NCBI RefSeq assembly: GCF_020921035.1
Contig: NC_063155.1
Coordinates: 19,487,311-19,551,310, forward strand
Length of the DNA stretch: 64,000 nt
Reading direction: 5' to 3'
Source of the DNA: Rhodamnia argentea
Lineage: Eukaryota; Streptophyta; Magnoliopsida; Myrtales; Myrtaceae
In this document: in pieces, positions 11,669 to 20,615 of the stretch
Layout: each line of letters opens with the position of its first letter
How positions within the stretch are numbered: position 1 is the stretch's first letter
Translations under genes and position numbers: made by a program
Notes under the pieces: model-generated
Databases searched by the model: none
What the model saw: the letters and a program-made list of their open reading frames with translations, nothing else
Told to the model about the DNA's origin: nothing

Positions 11669-12612
11669 GATTAAAGAGAAGAAGCTCGAGCATTCTTCCT
11701 TGTCATTGAATTTGCTAAAGCTTAAGCCTTATGAGATCGTGGTTTTGATTTTTCAAAAATATCTTTTTATGTGTTTGTGCAGGTCTGTTAGGACAAGAAA
11801 TGTTTGTGCAGGGCTTAATTGAGTGCCCAACAAATAGGATACAATTCACCAAAAGTAGACTCCATGTTGAAGCAAATGCGATTGTTGTTCAAGATATGAT
11901 CGAGCAATCACCACCTTTATTGAAGCAAATATTGGTCATTGCATGCAAGGAAGAAAATGGGAAATACTACCCCGACGGTTTGACAATATTATCGATTACT
12001 TCGATTTGTAAATCCACATACAATCACCTCGTATTTTGCCTAAAAAATTTATTAATTAAAAAATTGTGTGATCGGAAATAATAACAGTACTATTAAACTG
12101 TCGGGCTAGCGGCTTTCGAAGAAAATCCCTCTTCTTTTGGGAAGATTTCCATTGATATATTGAGTTCATCCATGATTTGAATTCATCTATGTTGTCATCC
12201 CGATCGTATGCACAATAGTGAAATTCCCTAAAAATTATATAGCTAACCAGATTAGTTGTCATTAATTCTCGAGAAAGGTGATTGCTTTAGTGCATGATGC
12301 TTCACATGGCAATATGTTACTAATGAGAATATCGAGGATCTAGCAAAACTATGTCAAGCCTGCATATCCCTTGATGTTTCCATTCAAAGTTGTGTCGATT
12401 AATTACTCCCATGTTAATCATTACCCTCCCATTAAGGAAAAGAATCCACTAATTAGTGCCTTCACCTCTAATGATCCGATCCAACGAGGGCGGGAAGTGG
12501 TCCTTAGGACAAGAGGGCATGGACGAGGAGCGGCTCCTGGAAAGCTTTTAGGATGGCAAATGAGGCAATAACAAACCGAACTTTGTATCGAATAGGGTGA
12601 GAGCGATTCTAA
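11669..12612. other. Intergenic, no recognised gene
   Basis: An open frame at 11800-12081 on the plus strand follows a stretch that looks like an intron 3' end (ttatgtgtttgtgcag), but its 93-residue product shows no domain I recognise and there is no convincing partner exon. I treat it as an unproven fragment, perhaps a relic. Nothing else is supported. Confidence 0.3.
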
Positions 12613-12800
12613 AATATATATCATAACTAAAATTAACTCAGAGATTTTCCTTTTGACCTAACGGCAAGCTTTGGATGGGGGACCTCCTCGGAAGGTGCCC
12701 ACCTATATGCCAAAGGACAAAAACATGAGACTCAATATGGGCCGGGTCATAGCGGATAGTATAAAACCAAGTGCACCACACAGAAGCCGATAGGCTTGTA
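12613..12800 (+). repeat. 5S-rRNA-derived repeat, copy 1 (lacks box A)
   Basis: Starts with sequence shared with copy 2 (gattctaaaa, then aaaattaactcagagatttt and ccttttgacctaa). It retains the 5S internal promoter box C region (ttggatgggggacctcctcg, 12671-12690), followed by gaaggtgcccac and a shared tail (gccaaaggacaaaa). The box A region is missing. Compared with copies at 13700-14050 and 46090-46280 it is clearly the same family. Confidence 0.6.
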
Positions 12801-12874
12801 ACGACCCGGTTTGACGAGGGCAAGAATTGTTCAACTTGGGCAAGATGGTCTGGACAAGGAATGACTCCTAACAA

Positions 12875-13567
12875 TAGGGGTGTGCAAACTAGACCGGACC
12901 GGCCCGGATCGGCCGGGTTGATCCGATCCTTGAGATGGATGGTCCGGTCCCCGGTCCCAATAAATGGGATCGGTGATCGGGCGGTCCGGTCCTCGGGTTT
13001 CTTGTATTGAGACCGGACCGGCCCGACCCGGACTGGACCGCCAATAATATATAATTATTTATATATAAATATATACAATTGCAAAAAAAAAAAATTGAAA
13101 ACAAAACAGAATAATAAAAGTCCATTTCCCATTTTTTTTCCCAACCTTGCGCGGTCGCACTCTCCTCCTCAAGAATCTCTTTTTAGTCTTATTTTTCATC
13201 TTGTTTTTTGTTATCTTTTCTCTCTGAAGGCTTTTATGAGTGCGGTTGGTGATGTTTTTATCATGTAATGGCTGAATTTGGTATTGAATTCAAACATTTT
13301 GGTCAAGTTCGTCAATCATAAAAGTCATAGCGAGTCGCTATGTTTTTACCATTACATAGTTTATTAAGTTGACTAGATTTTTAATAGTTAGCGGTCCTTT
13401 TGGGCCGGGATCGAGACCGGACCGGGACCGGCGGTCCCGGTCCGGTCCTTGGTCCCGAAAATATGGGGACCGGGACTACGGTCCGATCCCCGGTTCCATG
13501 CCGGGACTACGGTCCGGTCCCCGATTCCATGCCGGGACCGGACCGGCCCGGACCATGCACACCCCTA
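12875..13567. mobile_element. hAT-type MITE, 693 bp, with perfect 8-bp target duplication
   Basis: Inverted ends TAGGGGTGTGCA...TGCACACCCCTA are perfect over 12 bp, and a perfect 8-bp direct repeat CCTAACAA flanks the element (12867-12874 and 13568-13575). The 8-bp duplication and terminal sequence fit the hAT superfamily. Subterminal regions are dense in ccggaccgg-type repeats, giving strong secondary structure; the middle is AT-rich. There is no transposase. It sits between two 5S-derived repeats. Two diverged relatives lie at 31866-32403 and 33602-34144. Confidence 0.88.
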
Positions 13568-13589
13568 CCTAACAAGCTTCTAGAATAGC

Positions 13590-13640
13590 GAAGGGGCTAG
13601 GCATGAACCAAACTACACAACGAGTAAGGGGAGAGTGATT

Positions 13641-13701
<61 letters not shown>

Positions 13702-14052
13702 ATTGGAATTAACTTAAGAAGGCGCCTTTTGACATAAGGGCAACCTTTGTTTTGGAATTTCAAAGTTAAGCATGCTCGGACGTGAGTGCATTTAGGATGG
13801 ATGACCTATTGGGAAGGTACCCACATGTATGCCAAAGGAAAAAATCGTGAGAACGGTATAAAAAGGGTCAAAGCGGATAATACCTCGAGTGAGTTAAATT
13901 TTGGCTGCTCTTTATTATTCATTGGATGGGGGCCCTTCTGGGAAGGTGCCCACATATACGCCAAAGAACAAGACCGTGAAGCTTAACATAAAAAGGACCA
14001 AAGCGAACAATACCTCGAGTGAGTTAAATCATGACTGATCTTTATTATTCAT
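13590..14052 (+). repeat. 5S-rRNA-derived repeats, copies 2 and 3 in tandem
   Basis: At about 13755-13830 the sequence closely follows plant 5S rRNA from before box A through box C: caaagttaagcatgctcgga (box A region), then ttaggatggatgacctattg and ggaaggtac (box C region). A second partial copy with the box C part only (ggatgggggcccttctggga) follows at 13924-13955. Both end in the same tail (gccaaag, then caatacctcgagtgagttaaat and ctttattattcatt). Such 5S pieces occur in Cassandra-type TRIM long terminal repeats and in 5S-derived SINEs; I cannot decide which. A (GT)n tract interrupts the leader of this copy. Confidence 0.7.
13644..13698. repeat. (GT)n microsatellite, 55 bp
   Basis: About 27 uninterrupted GT units inside the leader of 5S-derived repeat copy 2, at the point where copy 1 has an AT-rich stretch. 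It is likely length-polymorphic. Confidence 0.95.
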
Positions 14053-14238
14053 TATTGTGAAAAACACAACGTAATCCTTTCCACATTGCTCTCCATATCC
14101 TTTCAAGGCATGACAATGTATTAAGTTTCCTTGTGAGGGCATTGCATTGAATGCAAAGGAAGGATCAATGAGTCGCTATGTATAACCTCGGGACGTCACC
14201 TTACTCGCCAAGGCACAAACTTGTATGTGCGTTAGATA

Positions 14239-14454
14239 CGTTAGAATGCACGTATAAGTTGTGTTAGAAAAGTCCTACAATGGAGAATTGATGTGGCATG
14301 GAGCGGTTAATATATCCAAGTTAGCTCATAATTCATTAGTTTAAGTTTTTGAGTGAAGGTAATCCAACCGATATATTAACGGGTTCGGACTTAGGCTCCC
14401 TTTTGGCAATCTTTCCATGTAAAGATATCGGACTTCTGCTGCGCTCTTCCAACA
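14239..14454 (+). repeat. Left LTR of the TRIM
   Basis: 216 bp, direct repeat of 14869-15086. The first base pair of the terminal TG is mutated to CG. Confidence 0.88.
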
Positions 14455-14639
14455 AATGATATCAGAGCCGATGGTTGATTGGTGACTCACTCTCACAAAA
14501 TGGTATCAGAGCCGATGGTTGATTGGTGGCCCACTCACAATATGCATCGCTATTTTGTGAATATCTCAAGGAAGGAATATGGTGATCAATGCGGTTTTCG
14601 AACCGGTAGGCGTTGTGGTGTAGCAATGCAAGCCCAATG

Positions 14640-14840
14640 GGCTTTGATAGAAATTCAAGTTGAGATAAGTTGATGCAAGCATTGTGGTGTAGCAACACAC
14701 TCCCATGGGCATTGATAGAGATTTAAGTTGAGATAAGTTAATGCAAAAAGATACTTGGATTAAGGGGGAACATTGATAGAGATTCAAGTTGAGATAAATT
14801 GATACATAAAGATACTTGGATTAAGGGGGAATAAACCTAA
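14640..14840 (+). repeat. Internal tandem repeats of the TRIM
   Basis: A block containing cattgatagagatt, caagttgagataa and gatacttggattaaggggga occurs three times in whole or part between 14640 and 14840, showing internal duplication within the element. Confidence 0.75.
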
Positions 14841-14868
14841 CATTGAAGCTCACACGTAAGAGGGAGAT

Positions 14869-15086
14869 TGTTAGAATAAATATATGAGTTGTGTTAGAGA
14901 AGTCTTGCATCGGAGAATTGATGTGGTGTGAAGCGGTTAATATATCCAAGTTGACCCATAACTCATTAACTTAAGCTTTTGAGTGAAGGTGGATCCAATT
15001 GGATATGTTGACAAATTCAGACTTGGGCTTTCTCTCGACAATCTTTCCGAGTGAAGGTATCGGACTTCTGATGCGCGCTCTCAACA
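14869..15086 (+). repeat. Right LTR of the TRIM
   Basis: 218 bp, TGTTAG...CAACA. It follows the polypurine tract directly. Confidence 0.88.
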
Positions 15087-16335
15087 AGACACATTACACA
15101 TGTTTGATTTTCATATTAACCAAGGTGCAAGCAACTCCATGTTTAGGTCGTCCATCTAGTTCTTGGCTTGCATCCTACTTTATTCACGAATTTACTTTGT
15201 AGTCGCTGCCTGTTTCAATTGACAATCTTATTTCGAATTTCTAGGATTGTACCAAAATTATGTCGGACTCCCTCTCCAGCCTTCTGTTAGTAGTAGTGTT
15301 ACCGTTAAAGATGCCGACATTTACTGTTGGAGATGCGACCGACTAGCAAGAGACAAAGCTGCCCATAGCTCAGCTTCAAAGGAGGTAATCCAACTTCTTA
15401 CTTGGTGCAACATCTTATGTCCTAAATGTTTCAAATTCCAGCTTTGTTATACAGTCGGTGATGCCAATTAGTTTCAAAGTTCATCTAAGAACTATTACAA
15501 TCGACGCCTAAAGTCTTTGTATAGTCAATGCAATTCTCATTCAGCAAAATAAGGTAAAATGGGTCAATATAATGACGAATGGGTCGGGTAAGGGCCAACA
15601 AATCTCTACCCATATGAAACAATACTCGATTTGTTATGACCCTCACACCGACAATCAAACCCGAACCCAACTGAACCAAGATGACTTACAAGCCTACCCT
15701 CGTTATGGAGCTTGTCTACCCAAGAATCGCTTGAGGTATTGATGATGACCATCCGTGAGGCATACTATAGGCTAAGTCTTCCATAGCGAGGACTAGGAGA
15801 TGTGGTCGAATGTGATGTAAACTATACTAAGCTCAATTTGTCAACTCTCTGTTCAAATTTCATCTGTGTAGTTTGGCGTGGGAGTGTTGTTTATCATACT
15901 ATGGATGTCTTGTTCATAAAACCCAAGGGTCGCCCTTATCTGAAGCCGTGAAACAAGAGGTAATTCACCACTTCATCCCCAATGTGTTTCTTGCATCATA
16001 TGACACAGTTCCAACACATCTTATGATCCCAGAGCTTTGATAATATCCATAACAAAGTAATTTTCTAGCTTGAGACCGTCTCAACTTTGGGTTTGAATAT
16101 ATCTCGTCATGGAGATAAGTCTCACAAAAGTTCGACATTTCGCTGAAGGAAAGCCTGTGAACATTTGAAGGCACAACAACAAAGTCTGCAGTCTGAACCA
16201 AACGAAAGCAATTACAAACCACTTTCAAGACAAGAAAAAGAGACCCACCAAGACTGCTCTTTATTCTTCATTCCCAAAGATCCTCAGTAACTAGAGGCGC
16301 GCTCAACTGTAGTTACTGTAGCTGAAGGATGCAGT
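15087..16335. other. Intergenic, 3' flank of SOD gene
   Basis: No gene is supported. A minus-strand AATAAA (plus-strand TTTATT at 16260-16265) lies 71 nt downstream of the SOD stop codon and could be its polyadenylation signal. The 87-codon minus-strand frame at 15965-16228 starts beyond that and has no recognisable features. Confidence 0.45.
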
Positions 16336-18424
16336 TCATCCCTGAAGGCCAATAACACCTGCCAAAATGAAGAGGGAGAATCGAACCGACTATGAGAAGT
16401 GGAGAAAGAAAAAATTCCCGCAGCTATCTGAGCTTGCTCGTGCACTGTATGATAAACGTGTTGAAGATGATGCAGGAAAGTATAATTCACGAAAAGATCA
16501 GATAGACTTCATCTGCAGATGCCTACTGTACTGCCCAGACATCTCTCAGCAATTACACGACCAGCAGAAAAGGAGCTGTAAAAGATCATCGCATGTAGAG
16601 GCAAGTGACATCTATCAGCTAACATCCCTCTGCCCACCTACAAGTGAGCTGCTAAAACTAGGGCGAACTAAAAGCAGCATAATAAATGTCATATGGGATT
16701 CTACAACGTGTCACTGCAGTAAGTTAAAGCTAAAATGCTTACCGCAAGCAATTCTGCCACCAGCATTCCCGGTTGTTTTGCTAAGTTCATGCCCCCCTGG
16801 GGTACAGCAAAAGAAACAAAGTTGCACTTTTATTAATATAAAGGAGGCTTACGGGACAAATTGCATTGCCTGGAGAGGAGGGAATAGTTCAAATAATCTA
16901 TAGAAAAAAAAGGCGTAAAGTGGAATATGCATTTTCCATGTGACTTGCACGCTATTTGCCACAGCAAGAATGAACAAAAAATGTGAAAGATGCCTACTAA
17001 TTATCACTCTTTTAGCTGGAGAAACTAGCATTTAAGATCGTCAAGGGCCTGTCCAGTAGGAGAAAACATTTGCAGCTTTCATTTGCTGTGTTGCTGAAAC
17101 ATGTTTCATTAGTGGAAATGCAATTCTCTTATAGACGGTGACAGTATGCTTGTATTCTATTTGTATTCCAAACCTGAACATTTTCATTTGGAACGAGAAA
17201 ACATTTTGAGCTTTCGTTTATTGTTTTCTCTAAAATATTTTGTTGGTGGAAGTGAAATTCTCTTCATATGCTGAATATGTACTTGTAACTTACTGGTATT
17301 CCAAACATGCATGCTTTCATTGGGAACGAAAATACTAAAAGCACTAGAAAGTTGCTTTTAGTTTTTGATTCTAGTTAAAAACAGCGACTTATTTTTGTTT
17401 TGCAAACTGTTTTCAAACTGCAGGAGTTATTTTCAATTTTCATTCCCCGATACCTATCTGTTAATTAAATAAACCAAACTGAAACCAGCAAATGTGGATA
17501 TTTTTCGCGAACCAAACACAGCCTAGATTCTCAAAAATTACCCTTGCCAAGATCATCAGGGTCTCCATGAACAACAACAGCCCTTCCAATAACTGAGTTT
17601 GGTCCACTGAGAGGAATCTGCATAAAGAAGAGGATCGTCAAACTAAATTCTGCTTTAGGTTTCAAAGAAATCTAAAACATGGCAATTCAACACATATTGC
17701 TAGCTGTTAAGTATAGATGGATAGTAGAGAACCTGCTTATCGATGATTGTGAAACTAACAGTGCCTGAATCACAATGAAAAGCATAGTTAATCACAGCTT
17801 CTACCAAATGCAAAACTTAATAATTGACCGAATGCACATTCCAACAGGTGGGTAAAGTTGCAACATCTTTAAGTATTTCCATCAACATTCATCTCAACAT
17901 CAGCATTCATAATTTTCATATTCTCTTAAAGAAGGTCAGTTGACCGTGTGAGGCTTACCATCATCACCCACATTCACATTCCCCAAATCACCAGCATGAC
18001 GGTTCTCGTCTTCAGGGGCTCCATGCTCTTTGCCACAAGGATTAAAGTGTGGTCCTGTGAATGTCATTTTCAAAGATCATACAACAGTCAATAAACTAAA
18101 CATTTGGTTTATGTAAATGAAGAAATAGTCTATAGAACCACCCTAATCAAAAGATACCTGTTGACATACAGCCATTTGTGGTATCTCCAAGAGCATGGAC
18201 ATGGAAACCATGAAGTCCAGGCTTAAGGCCAGACAGACTTCCAGTTACTGTGGTTGGGCCTGAAAAGAACAAGGCAAGACGAAAAAGATCAATTGGACCT
18301 TAAACACGGAAACACATCTGAGATTCTATAATCAGAGCGATGTATTACCATCTCCTTCTTGAGTGAAGTAGACAGTTCCGCAGACACCCTCACTGCTCTT
18401 GAGAACAACAACAGCCTTCACCAT
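16336..18424 (-). CDS. CSD1: Cytosolic Cu/Zn superoxide dismutase
   Basis: Converts superoxide to hydrogen peroxide and oxygen in the cytosol. Seven coding exons: 18424..18349, 18259..18158, 18054..17959, 17764..17733, 17617..17542, 16796..16743 and 16358..16336; all GT-AG, total 459 nt, exactly 152 residues, the usual length of plant cytosolic CSD. Copper ligands His45, His47, His62, His119, zinc ligands His62, His70, His79, Asp82 and the disulfide pair Cys56/Cys145 all fall at the canonical numbers. There is no transit peptide, separating it from the plastid (CSD2) form. Odd: residue 66, in HFNP-C-GKEH next to the metal site, is Cys where I recall Ala, Asn or Thr in most plant sequences. 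The 5' UTR holds an intron (18438..19112) and a miR398-like site. The symbol follows Arabidopsis CSD1. Confidence 0.96.
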
Positions 18425-18431
18425 CTTTCCT

Positions 18432-19127
18432 TGTGATCTAGACAGAAACAAAAAGAAGAAGTGAGACTCAGCAATCAGGCAAGCTTAAACAAAGAAAGAA
18501 ACACCACATGAACAAATGGTCGTTCTCAAATGGTGAAAGGTAAACATAAATTAACCCACGAAAACAAAGAAATGAAGCATAAAGAAACTGTGAAGAAATC
18601 AACAACTAAAGCAGGAACACGGGTTCAAAAGAAGCCGCAAAGTCAACAGACTGACAATACGCAAGCAATTTCAAACTCCTGTTGATGACCCAGTTCCAAT
18701 AATATGCAAATTTCAGATCTTATGTTAGAAAAACCTGCTCTATCGGAACAAATCAGACTACATCTAAGCAAACCCATCTCCTCTCCCTTCGATCGAGGAA
18801 CTCAAAACCTAGTCAACGAGTGTAGCTCCACACATAAACACAGAGACAGTATCCCAACTCGGAGCTCTTTCCGTAGCAACGGAATCGCAGCATTCGCAAC
18901 AATCAGAAACAGAAGTCTCCATTCTTCAATCAAGACCAGATCTTTCAGGACCAAACTGATCGACCCCACAACAAGCACAAGTACATCCGATCAAGGTCAT
19001 CAAAAGAGAGGAAAAATGGCAAGGAAGAATGATCCAACACAGCATGTCAGCGTCAACCGCTGAAATGGCGATCTCAGACAGTAGAACTTGAGTAAGATAG
19101 AACTGAAGCTACCTCAGAGCACCCCTT
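18432..19127 (-). promoter_or_regulatory. miR398-like target site spanning the spliced 5' UTR junction
   Basis: The first leader exon ends (19127..19113) with AAGGGGTGCTCTGAG, followed by the donor gtagct. The second leader exon starts (18437..18432) with ATCACA after the acceptor gtctag. Joined, these 21 bases match the complement of miR398 except at three positions (two adjacent central ones and one near the 5' end of the miRNA). Arabidopsis CSD1 carries its miR398 site in the 5' UTR as well. The site lies eight bases upstream of the start codon in the mature mRNA. Confidence 0.8.
18438..19112 (-). other. SOD 5' UTR intron
   Basis: A 675-bp leader intron with donor gtagct and acceptor tttctgtctag, upstream of the CSD1 start codon. 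Plant CSD1 genes commonly have such a leader intron. The open frame on the opposite strand (18704-19063) is not supported as a gene. Confidence 0.75.
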
Positions 19128-19216
19128 CTTGAGAGATAACGACACGCAGCGAAGAAAGACTCTGAAAGAGCAAATGCGTGGAGAGAGAAGACAGATTTTT
19201 TGTGGGGGAAATCTCG

Positions 19217-19228
19217 CTCTTATATAGT
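19217..19228 (-). promoter_or_regulatory. TATA box of the SOD gene
   Basis: Minus-strand ACTATATAAGAG. Transcription would start about 30 bp downstream, near 19190, giving a short first leader exon ending at 19113. Confidence 0.65.
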
Positions 19229-19299
19229 AGGAGGAGAAACAGTGGTCAGGCCCGGCCAGCTGGAGAGAGCAAAAGCCAGTCCTGACTCTCATCCTCTCA

Positions 19300-20440
19300 A
19301 CTACCCACCGATCTCGGCCGTGCCCTTTTGATTCGTAGGATGTCGTTTTCTATTTGGTCTGCGTTTTATTCTTTTAATTTTCATTGGATGACAAGGTGCG
19401 GTCCAATATTCACGGCGCGGCTGACAAAATAAGCTGAACAAATTGGAAAAGATGGGAAATGCGCTATTATTTATTTTTAAACTTCCAATGCATTGCTCTG
19501 GAATTAAGCCATGTTTGATGACGCAATTTGCATCAAATTACATTTTCAATTTTCAATATGTATCCTTATAGAATGGGGGAAAAAGGTGTATCCCATTCTA
19601 TAATAAACAGAAACTGCAGAATTCATGATGTCCAATATGAATCGATTCTCAATATAGAAAAGAAAATCAGCTTCGAGACTCAAGTTTCAAAAAATTGAAA
19701 CCGGCAACAAAACTAGTTAATTTTGAAACTATTGTTTCCTAAAGCGACCGAATCGATCCGAGTCTCGATTTTATCCGAGAATCAACCCATTAGGATAATG
19801 TTTGTTAGTTAAATAGTTATGGTGTTGTTTTTTCGTATTGAAGACCTTAGTCCAGTTTTTTATTGGTGCCAAGGGATTAAGTTCAATTTCGGAAAAACTA
19901 ATTTTGTCTTTGGATCGAGAACCCCAAGCAATTGTGGGCCGATTCCAATTCCCTAAAACCGAGAATCTAGTTGGTTCTTTAGAGATCCGAAGTGTTGTTA
20001 TTTCTATTTATGCTGCGAAAGGATACAAAACATTATAGGATGTGCATTATTGGCAATCGTGCGGTTTAAAAATTTCAGCATGTCTTTTAATTAAGTGAAG
20101 CACCTATATAAAATTTTTTGTGAGGTGTTATGATTACCTTAGAAATTGAAACACTCATTATTCAATTATTATAAAAAAAAGCCATAAGACACCCTCTTAC
20201 AATCCCTATTGTCTATCAAAACAAATCTTGGTCAAAGGATGTACACCAAAAAAAAAAAATCTGGATTTGATTGCCAGGCCTTAGTTGATATGAAAACATA
20301 TGAACTGTGTCATCAACATGAATCTATGATCTGATCCAAAAAAAAAAAAACATGGACTTATGTTTTTATATTTTTGAAAAAAATTATTAAATTTGTCCGG
20401 TCCATTGCAGGAAAAAGAAAAGAATAAATTCTGCTGGTTC
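19300..20440. other. Intergenic between divergent SOD and CAND-like genes
   Basis: AT-rich DNA with poly-A runs near 20250 and 20341. Shared promoter space for the two divergently transcribed genes. A TATA-like ttttatacccc at about 20441-20452 precedes the plus-strand gene. No other feature is seen. Confidence 0.45.
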
Positions 20441-20615
20441 CTTTTATACCCCTCAACTGTCCTTCCATTTTCACTTTCCACCAAATTTTCCCCTCTTGCT
20501 GTTAGAGCCCCCCCTCTCTCTCTCTACGTCTTCGACTCTCATCTCTACCTCTTCCGATCAGCTTCGCAGAACAAAAGCTAGGTTTTTTTGGGCACCCAAT
20601 TCGGGACTCCGGAAG

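Larger units (their letters stand above)
14239..15086 (+). mobile_element. TRIM: complete 848-bp LTR retrotransposon in miniature
   Basis: Two direct long terminal repeats (14239-14454 and 14869-15086) share gttgtgttaga, ggagaattgatgtgg, gcggttaatatatccaagtt, tttgagtgaaggt and tcggacttctg. The right copy starts TGTTAG and both end CAACA; the left start has decayed to CGTTAG. Right after the left repeat lies a primer-binding site for initiator Met-tRNA (tgatatcagagcc, 14457), present again in intact form (tggtatcagagcc, 14501-14513). A polypurine tract (aagagggagat) ends at 14868. Flanks AGATA and AGACA (14234-14238, 15087-15091) fit a 5-bp target duplication with one change. The 414-bp interior codes for nothing, so it depended on enzymes from other elements. 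Confidence 0.9.

Noticed and set aside
11800-12081. 93-codon plus-strand frame preceded by an intron-like acceptor
   Set aside because: No recognisable domain, no partner exon and it sits among transposon remains.
13755-13830. Genuine 5S rRNA gene
   Set aside because: Only part of 5S is present, diverged, with no 5' third, no terminator T-run at the right place, and with repeat-family flanks.
14457-14513. tRNA gene suggested by tggtatcagagcc
   Set aside because: This is the complement of the initiator tRNA 3' end used as a retrotransposon primer-binding site, not a tRNA gene; no cloverleaf or box B is present.
16367-16903. 178-codon plus-strand frame beginning [12 protein letters not shown]
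   Set aside because: It runs antisense across the last SOD intron and penultimate SOD exon, and has no family features.
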